Of a stretch of 64,000 nt of DNA, positions 33,307 through 44,646 are shown in pieces (the stretch's first letter is position 1; every line of letters begins with the position of its first letter). The DNA lies in contig JAPWDM010000005.1 in NCBI GenBank assembly GCA_035578155.1, forward strand, positions 41,058,365 through 41,122,364, given 5' to 3'. The stretch comes from Brachynemurus nebulosus (taxonomy: Eukaryota > Arthropoda > Insecta > Neuroptera > Myrmeleontidae). The position numbers and the translations under genes were made by a program. The notes below the pieces were generated by a model that did not search any database, was not told the DNA's origin, and worked only from the letters and a program-made list of their open reading frames with translations.

Positions 33307-33885
33307 TAGTGGCGTAGCGTGCCTTGGCGGGGCCCTGTATCAAAATTAGTCGGGGGGCCCAAATGAAGGGTAAAGATTTCTCACAAAAGAAACAAAAATG
33401 CTTGCATTAAATTAAAATAAATATTTATTGATTATAAGTTATCGCTTCCTCCTAGAAATTGAGCTAGCCAAACAATTCAAATTAAATATACACTTTTCTT
33501 GCCTTTTTTCGGCAAATTGATTTATTAAATCATCTATAGTTGAAGACGGTTTCAGTTTTTTTTTTTTTTAAATTTCTGACTCGATAGGCAATAGTGACAA
33601 GTCTGATAGTCGTTCCTGTCCCATCGAAGTCCTTAGGTAATTTTTTATCATTTTTAATTTTGAAAAACTTCTTTCAGCTATTGCGGTTGTAACTGGAAGG
33701 GTCTGATTCCGGGTCTGAAATTCTCTCGTATGACAGTTTTGTAGTGTTTTTTTCCCGGGAAGCACGAGATTAAGTGACATTGTGGATAACATTTTACTAA
33801 CTTTTGCTTACACACGTTAGGGGCTTCTGTAGCCCGGAGGCCCCGTATCATTGATACGGCTGATACGGCGGTAGCTACACCCCTG
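33307..33885 (-). mobile_element. Short hAT derivative
   Basis: The left end TAGTGGCGTAGC and right end GCTACACCCCTG are imperfect hAT termini. ATCGAATA and ATCGGATA flank them, a 7-of-8 match as a target duplication. Inside is a minus-strand transposase end. The 579-bp size makes it non-autonomous. Confidence 0.8.
33568..33792 (-). pseudogene. hAT transposase C-terminal fragment
   Basis: Contains AIAERSFSKLKMIKNYLRTS and MGQERLSDLSLLPIE, the hAT dimerisation motif, close in wording to the fragment at 19042. All upstream domains are gone. Confidence 0.85.
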
Positions 33886-33893
33886 ATCGGATA

Positions 33894-36697
33894 GCTAAAT
33901 ACTCCTTGAGTTTGAATTTTAAGTGTTAGGTATAGCTAATACATATTCATCAATTTGCCTAAGGCAGCGTAGTTCGCGCATAAACATGCGCATGAAAACA
34001 AAAGAAACAAAGTGTCAACATGCATCTGTTGACATCAGTTACTGCGCAACAATGATTAAAGCCATGATGAATGGCTTTGCTGAGAGATTTGGTTAGTTTA
34101 AAGCAAGTATGTCATAAGTGGTAGTTTATGTGCTGAGGCAAGCGAGTTCGTTATAACTGTTATAAATAATCCATGAATATTCATGAATTTTTACTTTCAA
34201 ATTCATGTTTGTTCTAATTGTTTCAAATTACGTAGCTGGACTCTGGCCCATCCCTCACTCTCCTCACGTTGCAGCTTTCTTTATAAATTGCTGTGCCTAT
34301 TAGAAATGAAAATATGAATTTTCTTCACAATTTTCTCACAAACATTACAAGATATGCCTGAAATTAAGTGAAAATTTTGAAAAACGTAATTATTACTTTA
34401 CATTAAATTATAATAGCGTGCCATATTAGTTCCATCCTGTTTCCGGATTCAAACTTACATTTTAAACGAGACTTTCTAAGTTCTCGAGAAACGGTTCTTT
34501 GTAATACCCTCCTAGAATAATTTATTACATTGTAAGACAAATATAATTTGAAAGTTACTGAGAAAATTTTATGTTCACAACTTTTTTGTAGTGATCCTTG
34601 CATTCTTTTATTTTTCCCTATTCCTCAAAAACCTTTTGGATAATAGAAAGTATTAAAAATGCTTAAACAATATAAAATTTTAACAATTAAATCATGGAAA
34701 AAGGAAACGAAGTAATTTTAAAATAGTCATGCATTGTTGAAGAAAGTTCACATTCACTGTTTCAAAAAGCACAAAAGCACAATTTTACAATTTTGTTTGT
34801 TCATAGTGCAGAACAGTTTCTCTCTTACAGTAATAATAACAATAAATTATCCCAATCCTTTCTGTTATTTCTACTGTTCATTTGATAATAATGAACCTTT
34901 TTTGAAATGAAAACTAAAAATTTTGTTACGGTTAAATACAGTAATAACAAAACCGACATAAAAACAAAATTCGCCAAGTGTGTGTTGGATACGTATTCTG
35001 CTAGGGTTTCGTAGTGTTACTTTCACATCGGTTTTCATTATAGCAATTAATTACGTGATAATTTGGTTTTCTATATCCCTTAAAAAATATCGACCCAAGG
35101 TATCCGAAACAATTCTAGATAAAAGTTTTTAAGAAGTGCTATTTGTTATTTTATCAGCATGTTTAGACCCGCAGCTGGAAAGTTGGAGGTAGTGACGTCA
35201 GTTTGAAGATCAGTTTTTCAAAAACGAAGTAAAAATTGAATCGTGGTTAAAATGAAATTTCAACTTTATTTTAAAACATCTCTTTAATGATATTCGACAC
35301 AACAGGATAGATGTAATTATATTATCTGAAATTTACAATGTACTTGCGAATAGAATACAATATAAATTTTATAAATTTCTGGACATCTCCTTTAAAAGTT
35401 TGAATTTGAATTTTTGGAAGATGCAGAACGTGAAAAAAATTTCAAATTTTCCATTACGGGAAAGTACCTCAAGGAATTAAATATTCTTATTTTATTAATT
35501 TACAATTGTTGCATGCACCTCTAAAGAAAGCCTCACGTTCATAGGCCAAAAAATTGTGGCAAAGTTGTGACAGACAAATTAACATGATGAATATATAAGG
35601 ATTCCGAGATTCTTTGTCGGAACTCTAATAGAAATTTTGAAAATAAGAGGAAAAATTATATTAACTTTTGACGATATTTTTTCTCAGATTTATAAAAAGA
35701 AAAACTAAAAGAGCAAAACCTCTTTTGATGTTTGTTATTCATAAAAAAATTGAATCTTTTTGGTAAATAAAAATCGTTGTATGGGGTATTGATGTCAATT
35801 TTGATATCAACCGTTTTTAAATAATAAATTAAATTTTTTAAATAAAAAGAATTTTTTGTAACTTTTAATTACTGATCCCATAAAAGGCACATTATTGAAA
35901 AGTGTTATTATGCATAAATTGAACTTAATTATTTGAACATTTAAAGAGGGTAGTATTTATTATAATGTTTCAAAGTGAAAACATTTCATACTTTTTTTAA
36001 ACAAGCGTATAAGTATATACAGAGGGTGGTTCAGATACACTTTCTTTCAAAACTCATTAGTAAGAGAGATATAACTGAAAAGGGTGAAATTTTTTCTTAA
36101 ATATTTTCCAAACGCTTTTGAATGACGAATTGATATTTTAGAGGTGCATATGTTACATTGAGGTAATTAAATATAAGCTGACATTTATTTCATCACTTAT
36201 GATTAAGGGGTGGTTTTGGATGGTAAGTATAAGTTATCACATATTTTTTAAATTGTAATTATTTAAACAAAATTCTTAACAATATGATTGCCAGTCTATT
36301 CCATGCAAAAAAGGCATGCTTGTTATATTATTATAGATAATACCGTTTTCGAGTAATTTCGAGTACAAATGTTTATCCCAAAATTATCCCTTTGCCATAA
36401 GTGACGGAATAAGTGGTGCCATAAATTTAATGGTGCCTAATATTCACACATACCCTTAAAATCTCAAGTCATTATTCAAAAGCGTCTAAAAAACATTTTT
36501 TTTTTAAAGTGGTTTTCGGTTTACTCCTTTACTTTACTCCTATTATTAAGTTTTGGAAAAAAGTGTACATAAAAAAGTACCATTATTTTTGTACGTATAC
36601 TATCAGCTCTAGCAATTACGGTACAAAATTCTTGACCACCTGTATAGAATTTATAACATATACTATTGTACAGTTCACCTATTGCGTAGTGAAGACG
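33894..36697. other. Gene-free AT-rich stretch upstream of CFAP298
   Basis: No gene seen. A GTCAAC...GTTGAC inverted repeat lies near 34015-34036, and AGCCAT.ATGGCT near 34060. A diverged GCCAAGTGTGTGTTGGA repeat remnant is at about 34972. TACAGAGGGTGG near 36018 looks like a single MITE terminus. Confidence 0.45.
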
Positions 36698-36710
36698 GTT
36701 TCTAGGCAAT
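36698..36710 (-). promoter_or_regulatory. Degenerate X-box upstream of CFAP298
   Basis: On the minus strand ATTGCCTAGAAAC differs from a symmetric X-box by about one base in each half. It lies 65 bp before the CFAP298 ATG, the usual distance for RFX-regulated ciliary genes. Confidence 0.45.
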
Positions 36711-36774
36711 GAAGTTTATTTAAAATCGATCAAACTTTGTATTGTAAATAAAAACGTCAAACAGACCAAAAAAC

Positions 36775-37708
36775 ATGGTCAAGTTGCATATAAAACGTGG
36801 TGATAAAAGTCAGTTCTTGTACGAAACTAGTTTAGATACTCCAATTCGGGATCTACTAGCCAATATAGTATTAATCTACAATGGACGATTAAAAGTGGAC
36901 CGTATCTGTTCCGAAATGGAATCGCTTGCCCTTCACGGAACAATGCTTCCACCGGAAATGCTTGGATTAACTGATGAACAAATCGAGGAACTAAAGCTTA
37001 AGGATGAATGGGGTGAACGGTGTATACCATCTGGAGGATTTGTATATAATAAAGATATTTATGGTCGTCGAAATGGGAAACAACCTACGCCAAATATGCA
37101 AGAGTTGATTAAGAAAACTGTAGCTGATGCAAAAGCGTTAATTTCGTCGGATTTGGTAAAGAAGGACGAATGTTTGACGCAGAAACAAGTGCAGGAAGCA
37201 ATATCATTGTTGAAAGGATGCTGTATGATTGTATATCCGATGAAACTTCCACCGCATGACGTAATTCGTCAAGAATTTGAAAATGTTGAAGATTTAACAG
37301 GGACGCAGGCGTCAATGGAAGTCATTGAACCAGCTGTTGCACAGTTATGGTTTTCTGGTAAAGAGCTGGATCCTGATAAAACGTTACGGGATTATTTAGG
37401 TAAGAAAAACAATTTTGTTTTTAGTTTATCTGTTTCTAAATTTTGTCTGTTTTTAATTAGGTCGTAACGATAAATGCAAAGTGATCCTTAAATTACAAAA
37501 AAGCAAGGAGGGTGTACCAGGTCGAGAACCGGTGATGACCGAAGAGGCACGCAAAGAATTGATGATGTATGCGTATAGGAAACAGGAGGAATGGAAAAAA
37601 TTGGCCGAAAATGAGGACGATGATTATTTAGACGCACCGTGGGCCGACAATCAACAAATGAAACGATCATTTCAAGGAATGAGAGATATTTCTTGGAGAC
37701 CAAAATAA
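36775..37708 (+). CDS. CFAP298: Cilia and flagella associated protein 298 (kurly, C21orf59 family)
   Basis: CFAP298 is a cytoplasmic factor needed to assemble axonemal dynein arms, so motile cilia and sperm tails depend on it; loss causes primary ciliary dyskinesia in people and the kurly phenotype in zebrafish. Exons 36775-37399 and 37461-37708 join in phase across a 61-bp GT-AG intron, giving 290 residues, the same length as the vertebrate protein. The start MVKLHIKRGDKSQFLYET, then VYNGRLKV-like IYNGRLKVDRICSEME, LTDEQIEELKLKDEWGE, GRRNG, CMIVYPMKLPP, ENVEDLTGTQA and the C-terminal DAPWADN...FQGMRDISWRP all match the family. The ATG follows an A-rich context and is the first in frame with homology. 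No defects were found. An insect has motile axonemes mainly in sperm and chordotonal neurons, so expression there is inferred. Confidence 0.97.
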
Positions 37709-37810
37709 TTTTTAAACTGAATCTTGTGTGTAAATAAGCTTGAAATTTGGTGTTTTTTAAGATTTTCTTAATATTTTAAGTTTTTCTTTGTTTAATTTTT
37801 CTTTCTTGAA

Positions 37811-37816
37811 AATAAA
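37811..37816 (+). terminator. Polyadenylation signal of CFAP298
   Basis: AATAAA about 100 bp after the CFAP298 stop codon, in an otherwise T-rich 3' flank. Position fits; chance occurrence is possible. Confidence 0.5.
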
Positions 37817-37819
37817 AAA

Positions 37820-39239
37820 ATTGAGTAGGAAAAAAGAGAACAATTGTATTTTTTATTTATTTGGTATTTGATTTCCCTGGTGGTATTCTCGCAGGTAGAA
37901 GATGCATACGTTTTTCTTACATAACAACTGAAAGAATTGAAAATTTATCGATTTTTCACAAGAAAATTTATTTTTAGAATTTTCCTTTAAAATGGGTATA
38001 TTTCGCGCAAGACATATTTTGTTACGTAATAATTTTGATAAATTCCTTTTATTACGTTTCAAAATAGTGTTTTTAAGATGAGATAACTTCAAATGCTTAT
38101 TTTTTCTTTTTGAATGACTTTTAGTTGTTTTTTGAATAAATAGTAAAATAAAAATTTCTAAACTTTGTTTTAAAAAAGGATACTTACCTAAATGAATAAA
38201 TAAAAAAGAAGTATTATAGAAAGAAATATTTCCTTTCATTAAAACTTTTTTCTGTGTTTTCCTGAAAACTTTGTCCTCTATTATCTTCTTCGTTTTTGTT
38301 TAAAAACAAAATAAAACTTTTTAGAAAAACACAAGAGGAAATTTCGATCTGTTAAATACTACACATGTGCACGCAAAGTGAAAGAAGGATCATTTCTAGG
38401 TACTCAAAATAAAATTGATAATAATTTATTTAAAATGTTTTTTTTTTTTTTTATTTGTGTGTTATATTTGATAATACGCCAGATAATTTTTGTTATGCCG
38501 TTGAGATGTTGAAATTATATTTTTAACAAATAGACCAATCAACATAACTCATTTAGAGGGAACTAAAAAAAAAAATTATTACCTAGACTTTCATTAGTGG
38601 AAATGGTAAAGACGGTTATAGTAAACGTAAAAAAAATAAATGCGAGAGCAGGGGCGGCGGAGGGCTCATTTGGGGGATCCCAAAAGGATGAAAAATTATA
38701 TTTTTGTAATTTTGGGCGAAAGTTGCAATTAAAGGAAAAATTATCCTGAACAAACGTTGTAGATCATGCAAAAATATACAACTTTTGTAGAGGTCACTTT
38801 GTAATATAACCGCAAAATTTTGGAGAAAAATGCGAATTTTCTTGTTTTTTTTCTTATTTCGTTTTATATTTCTCATTTCCACAAAAATAATTTAATTTTG
38901 ACGAAATTTGGTGAAAGTATACCTTTCTGGGTCTTAAAAGCCACAAGTTTTTCCGGGTAAAAAAAATTAAGAAGCTTCCGAGATATTCATTTGTTTCGCT
39001 CCGGAACACTTTTTTTTCAAGAAAAGATTCTACCTAAAAAAATCATCATACAGAGTTCTGACGGTGCTCATTTTTGTCAGCTTGATATGTACTTTTTGGT
39101 AAAAATAAAAAAAAATGGTAGTTTCATTTAAGAACATGCTCAAAAATTCAAAAGAAAAACCAATAAATAACAAAAAATTACTCTTACAACAATAAATTTT
39201 TCAGTAATTCTTGACAATTTGGTGAAATTTTTGAAAAAT
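37820..39239. other. Gene-free stretch with interspersed-repeat text
   Basis: No gene recognised. From about 38640 (GGGGCGGCGGAGGG) the text looks like an old interspersed repeat, with recurring AAATTTGGTGAAA and TTCCGGG phrases, but no clear terminus. Confidence 0.4.
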
Positions 39240-39603
39240 TTCAAAAACTAGTTTCACTATTCAATTGTACGGAAAAAATACGAAAGAAACTGGGTTTCAT
39301 TGTTTGACTCGAAACTTTATTTTTGTAGAGTATTGCTGTAAACATCTAAGTCGAAAAAATAATTTTGATGAAATTTGGTGTGGTGATACCTCATTACCTG
39401 CGTCAACACTTAGGATACTTTATATTACGGAAAAATGTCTTATTCTCACGGGAAAATAGAAAAACCATTTTGAGCATGTGCGTGCATTATGGAAAAATTA
39501 TTGTTCTATCCTCTATGCAAGTTCTGTAATTATTATACTTATATACTTCTCATTGAATTTATATAACGATGCGTCACGCGAACGACGTCGCGGGTACAGC
39601 TAG
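39240..39603 (+). mobile_element. Helitron 3' portion ending CTAG before T
   Basis: The stretch ends GACGTCGCGGGTACAGCTAG followed by T, as Helitrons do (CTRR then T). From about 39361 it shares GATGAAATTTGGTGTG, GATACTTTAT and GAAAAATGTCTTATTC.CACGG-like blocks with the copy at 58907. The 5' part is replaced or diverged. Confidence 0.65.
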
Positions 39604-39621
39604 TTTATAATATTTTCTTAC

Positions 39622-39886
39622 CACTCAAAGTTCTTGATAAATTCACTAAAAAAAATTTCTTTTTCAGATAAACCTAAGATATCAGACGAAAAGCATATCG
39701 TTACATCTAATGTACTATATCTAAGAATTTCGTAATGTGAATTCGTATCACCGTTTTGGGCAATGGGGACTGTGGTTTGTTTGCCGGCAAATAAAGTGGC
39801 ACAAATATGTGCTGAAACATCCGATTGTTTTACATCGTTGAGTCGGAATGCGAATTTCGCACGAACGAATAAAAAAGGTAATGCCA
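39622..39886 (-). CDS. Probable internal exon of an unidentified gene
   Basis: A 265-bp stop-free stretch is bounded by a plausible acceptor (TTTTTTCAAAAG) and a GTAAGA donor on the minus strand, with two-base overhangs at both ends. It encodes about 87 residues: ALPFLFVRAKFAFRLNDVKQ, SDVSAHICATLFAGKQTTV, PIAQNGDTNSHYEILRYS and on to FFSEFIKNFE. Codon use is balanced and unlike the surrounding AT-rich DNA. I do not recognise the family. No neighbouring exon was found in the window, so the gene would need long introns. It sits 18 bp from a Helitron end but outside it, so capture by the Helitron is not indicated. It could also be a decayed insertion. Confidence 0.42.
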
Positions 39887-40599
39887 CTTTTGAAAAAATT
39901 TTTCTCCACGTTATACAAGAATAAAAAAATTAAGTGAAAAAGAATACAAGATAGCGATTTACCGTGATTATCTCGAAGCTACATTTTTTTAATTTGTGAA
40001 CTTCAGGTACTTTTCTTCATGCAATCGACTTTATATTTGTATTGCAGCTTTCTGTTAAAGTACACATGACTTTTATGATTGGTTGAAGATTATGATTTTC
40101 AACCCCAATTTTAAAAATTGGTCCCAATCAATACAATTTTTAATAATCCGGCTTTAATTTCAGACACTATTCAAATTGATACTTTCGCTTTTCTAAGCTT
40201 AAAAAACGTAAATTCGCGAAGTGAAAAACGAGATAATCACGGTTGCCATTTTGTGCCTTTTTCTTTTCGGCATTTGTAGAATTGATTATTAACATATCAT
40301 TTTGTTTGTCTTTTTTATCGTTTTCACAAAAAAATTCCTAAAAAGAATTCTCATTTTTTGGTAGGTCAGTTAAACGTAACGTTTTAAGAAGTAGATTCGA
40401 TATTTCAGGGTCGTCTTAACTTGCTGACAGTTGTTATTGATGTTAGCCTCGCCATTTTAGTTTTTCATACAAAATGATTATGCCATGTTATGCTAGTCGA
40501 ATACTATCATGCGTCGTAATTAATAGAAGTTAAATCTTAAAAAAAAATTTTTGCAACCAAAAGCTATTTTTGGTTATAACGCACCTAACAGGCCCGCTG

Positions 40600-40700
40600 T
40601 TTGGTCCGTGGCTCAACGGTTAGGAAGCATTGACTTTCTACATTACTTCAGTTAAATTATCTTGTCCAACACTAGCAAGGACCACTAAAAAAAGACTTCT
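40600..40700 (+). mobile_element. Possible tRNA-derived SINE head
   Basis: CCGTGGCTCAACGGTTAGGAAG resembles a polymerase III A box with its tRNA D-arm context. No clear B box follows within 60 bp, so this is at most a degenerate SINE start. Confidence 0.35.
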
Positions 40701-40914
40701 GTCGAACCAGTTATATATTTCTATAATCATTTTGATAGGAAAAATGAAAAGTCCAAATTACTTTAATTCAACCAATAAGTCGAATTGATTTGAAAATTAA
40801 AAAAAAAATGTTAATTTAATGACATCATTACGAGAAGTAAGACTTTTCAATGTATTAAAATTGAATTATAGATTTTCGAAATCGTTTTCTTATTTACTCC
40901 TAATAAGTGAGACA

Positions 40915-40916
<2 letters not shown>

Positions 40917-40996
<80 letters not shown>
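40917..40996. repeat. (TA)n microsatellite, about 80 bp
   Basis: Uninterrupted alternating TA. Confidence 0.98.
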
Positions 40997-41000
<4 letters not shown>

Positions 41001-41046
41001 ATAGTTTTGACAAGTTAATTTTTTTTTATATTATTTTTTGTTCCAG

Positions 41047-41322
41047 AAAATTGCAATCACCGGGAGTGTATGAAGTGTAACAGTAGCAGTGGTGTTGGAA
41101 ATAGTGTAGGGATACAAACGAGTGAAAGTTATTATTGTTTGAGTGTCAAAACAAATAATAAATGTGGTGTTGATGTACATAATAACACGGAAATCACCGT
41201 GCCAGAAAGAGAGGTAAAGATTAAAGATGATTCAACGACACCAGCAGCTGATAAGGATCCAACCGTGGAATGTGATACGACAGCAATGGGGAATGAAAAT
41301 GTATCAAAAGGCGATGTAACAG
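41047..41322 (+). CDS. Probable internal exon of an unidentified gene
   Basis: After a good acceptor (TTTTTTGTTCCAG) the frame stays open for 91 codons to a weak GTTTGA donor; a better GTAAAG donor at 41214 would end it after 55 codons. It starts NCNHRECMKCNSSSGVG, with closely spaced cysteines, then becomes Thr/Asp-rich and probably disordered (DDSTTPAADKDPTVE). Codon use is much less AT-biased than in the flanks. No family is recognised and no second exon was found. The absence of stops over this length in AT-rich DNA is the main support. Confidence 0.4.
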
Positions 41323-42790
41323 GTTTGAATTTTTGACATTTTTATTTGTTCTTACTGGGGTTCGTCAAATTGACACATGACATCTGGTGATACTAAAGAG
41401 AGGGAATAATTTACATGTGAATAGTACCAATGAATCGTGAAATTGGTTATTAAAGGGATAAAACGAGTTAAATGCTAAATCGAAAAAAAGTTAATTTGTG
41501 CAGTTAGAAGTTGTAATAGAATCTATATAATAAAGATCTTGAATTATGTTCATATTATTTTCCGATTAAAGCAAGTTGTTTTGTACAGGTACACTAAAAA
41601 TTTCTTTGGAAAAGTAGAGGTAAAAGATAAACTGAAGGGTGGATGAAAGCTTCAAGAATTCAAAAAGTGCAAGTTATTTTCTAATAAAACATTTAAAAAC
41701 TAATAAGCTTAAATAAGCTATAAATTTCACTACACTTAAACGTCCAGTTTTGTTTTCATTTATTTCGCATATCGTCAATGTGAAAAACACGTTCATCTTC
41801 AACAAAATCCCTTTTCCGAGGATTTGTGATCCAATTAAATAGGTATCATACGAATATTTATCATGATATTTTAAAAATATTGTAACTACACAGAAGCTAT
41901 AAAACTATGACAAATTCGCCTCATCATTGATCTTTGCCATTTTCTAAGCTTTTCCATTTGACGAATCCCAAGTGTAATTTTATTTTTCTTTTAGCAGAAT
42001 AATTCTATGAAATTTTTCGTTTGATTTAAATGTTTTTACCTGTCGTATATCATTAAATTTTAACAGGGCACATGCTTACACATATTAAGATATTTTGAAA
42101 AACTGAGATACAGCAAAGATTCTTTTTATAATACACCCTGGTCAGATAGAAATGCAATTATATTTCTATCTCTTTTTAGGTACAAATTCAGAATATACAG
42201 GTTGATAACTATGACTTGCGATTTCGATGTGTATAGAATACAAATGTATACGATATTTGTTTGCAATACATTTTAGTGCAAAATATTTAATAATCATTCA
42301 AAAACTCATACTGTTATAAAAAATAAATGTATTTCGTATTAAAAATTCATTTCATATTTAATACATGAAACATCCTGTATACAAATTATATATTCGTAGT
42401 AGATGTTTAAATGAATAAAAAATATATTTCTTTCTTTCTTAAAAAGATTAAGAAATATGTTTCTTTCTTTTTCGCACGTGTATTATGAAAAGAATCCTTG
42501 GTGTAGAAGCGATAGAGAGAGACAAAGATGAAATAAAGGCCTTTGAATTCAAAACATTTTTTTTTTGTTTTAACTCTTTTAAACAAACCATATGGGAAAA
42601 TTTTTTTGTTTCAAAATGCCGGATTTTTTACTGCCAAGTGATAAGTACAATAGATAGGGCTACAAAAAAAGAAAAAGAAAAAAATCAAAGATCCCAACAT
42701 TAAAAAAGTGAACCCTAGGAATTTACAAAAAATAAATTCTACTAAACTATGTTGATAAAATTGAACATTATTTAGAATTATACCGTATTG
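41323..42790. other. Gene-free AT-rich stretch
   Basis: No gene or clear element seen. If 41047-41322 is an exon this would be part of a long intron. Confidence 0.4.
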
Positions 42791-42862
42791 TCAAAGATGG
42801 CGGCACCTGTACCAGTGAATATATACATATGACAGCGTCTTGAGCCGCCATTTTGCCAGGCC

Positions 42863-43045
42863 CAACGAGAGGGTGGGGTAGCCGGGGTTGCAGCCCTGGG
42901 GCTCGGGCTGGAAGAGGGGGCCCGTAGTGGTCAATTGGGGCCCGGGAAAAAGTAAAATCAGCTTTTTTTTTACTCATCATTTATTTTTTGGGGAGAAATT
43001 GTTAAGAAATGTGCTTTTTTCTTGTGGCTCGCCATTTCTCTCCAC
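42863..43045 (+). repeat. Dispersed repeat copy (family also at 48526)
   Basis: CGAGAGGGT, GCAGCCCTGGGGCTCGGG, CATCATTTATTTT.TGGG and CGCCATTTCTCTC blocks are shared in order with 48526-48705. An inverted ATGGCGGC/GCCGCCAT pair lies just before it (42797-42852). Confidence 0.75.
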
Positions 43046-43726
43046 GGCCCTGCATTTAGCAGGACGAGTTAACTCGTCTTAATCATTTAAAGAGTTAAAT
43101 TCTTATCTGTTTGATTACATCGATTTTGACGGAATTCTTGCAGTTTAAAGTTTAATCTTTTTACTGCATAAATTTGATTGCAATTGACTGGATAGAATCG
43201 AACTGGTTGGATAGATTGAACGTAGTCGCGGATAAAATCAAGCTCTTAACAAACTGAATAACTGCTTAATTATTTTTTAATTGAAATAGATTTCCTATAT
43301 TTCCGTTGAATTAAAACGAATAAATATTAGAATAATTTAGAATATCACGAAAAATTTTAATCAAAATTTATTAAATTTTAAATTGCCACATTCTTCCTAT
43401 CTACATTATGTACTCGTACGGATTAAATGGATGTTATTATTTCTACCTGTTACATAGAATTTGCGTTAGTCACAAAATGTTGATTAAAACTCTAGAATTA
43501 CAATTAGTTTTCGAGAGATACCACTAAGTAATTGAAATTTTGTTGTATGCAAAATTGAACGTTTTACCTACCACATTGCTATGTACCTATATATCTATGT
43601 TCTCGTATAGTTTCAATACATGTTTTCTCTGTTAAAACTGTTATGTTAATTCATACATAATGTATTTAGTTTGGACTGAAACGTATTGCAGTGCGTAAAT
43701 ATTTAAATTTTATCTAACAAAGCACG

Positions 43727-43773
43727 GCATACACGTATTATATTATGGATTCCATAATATAATATGTGTATGC
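43727..43773. repeat. 47-bp near-perfect palindrome
   Basis: GCATACACGTATTATATTAT and ATAATATAATATGTGTATGC pair at 22 of 23 positions around GGATTCC with almost no loop. It can form a cruciform. No gene overlaps it. Confidence 0.85.
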
Positions 43774-44646
43774 GGTGTAATATAGGCTGTTGAATAAAAG
43801 TTTTAAAAAGATCCAGTTGTATTGAAAGTACATTTGTATATTTAAAATCGATAAAATTTATCGAAAGAATAGACATTTCTGGTAAACGAATACGGAATTA
43901 TGCCGTTAAATTTCAAGCCGCTAAAGATGAATGAATTACGATTCTTAAGGATTCTATTTAAAATAATCATAACTTGTCCCAATGTCCCACCTGGTGTTCT
44001 GTCAATTCGCTCATTCTTAAATCCTATTGACACGATGATTAAATTCAACACTGACATTGTAGAGTTTGGAGGGTCGGGTTTGGAGAAAAATTAGGATTAG
44101 GGACTCGTATATTTTAAACTCCATCTATTTTTAACTGATTTTACTCACGTATTTTTTAAATTTTTAGTCCCCACTTCTCACGCAATACTTTAATACAGAA
44201 AGATAACTGTCAGATTAACCGATCAACCACTTTATCCAAAATAATATATGGTTTTACTTCAATCGCAAGTGTTAAAAAATAATTTTATTATAAGTTTGTT
44301 ATGCTTTTTCCATTTTTCACCTTTTTGTTTATCATTTAACTGGGAATGTATATGTGACTACTGCGTCGAGGTTTATGCGAGCTTTTTGCGGTTGGTTCTA
44401 TGTCTATCATGTGATACTATAACCTCAATGGAGTAAGGATGAAGGAAAAATTGAAAATACATGAGTGGATTAGTTTTGACATGTTGAAAACACATGAGTC
44501 GGTCTTCATGTGTAAACATGTATGCACACAACACTTGCAACTTGTGGCAACATGCATGGCACGTGACACCTAGGCGATTAATTTTGTGTGTCACCTATCG
44601 TCACTGTTTCCAACCAATCAGTACCAAACTTGGTTATACTACCCCA
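43774..44646. other. Gene-free stretch
   Basis: No gene seen; short open frames here overlap on both strands without recognisable content. CATG-rich text lies at 44478-44570. Confidence 0.4.

Noticed and set aside
40819..41004. Open frame with a Tyr-Ile run
   Set aside because: Translation of the (TA)n microsatellite.
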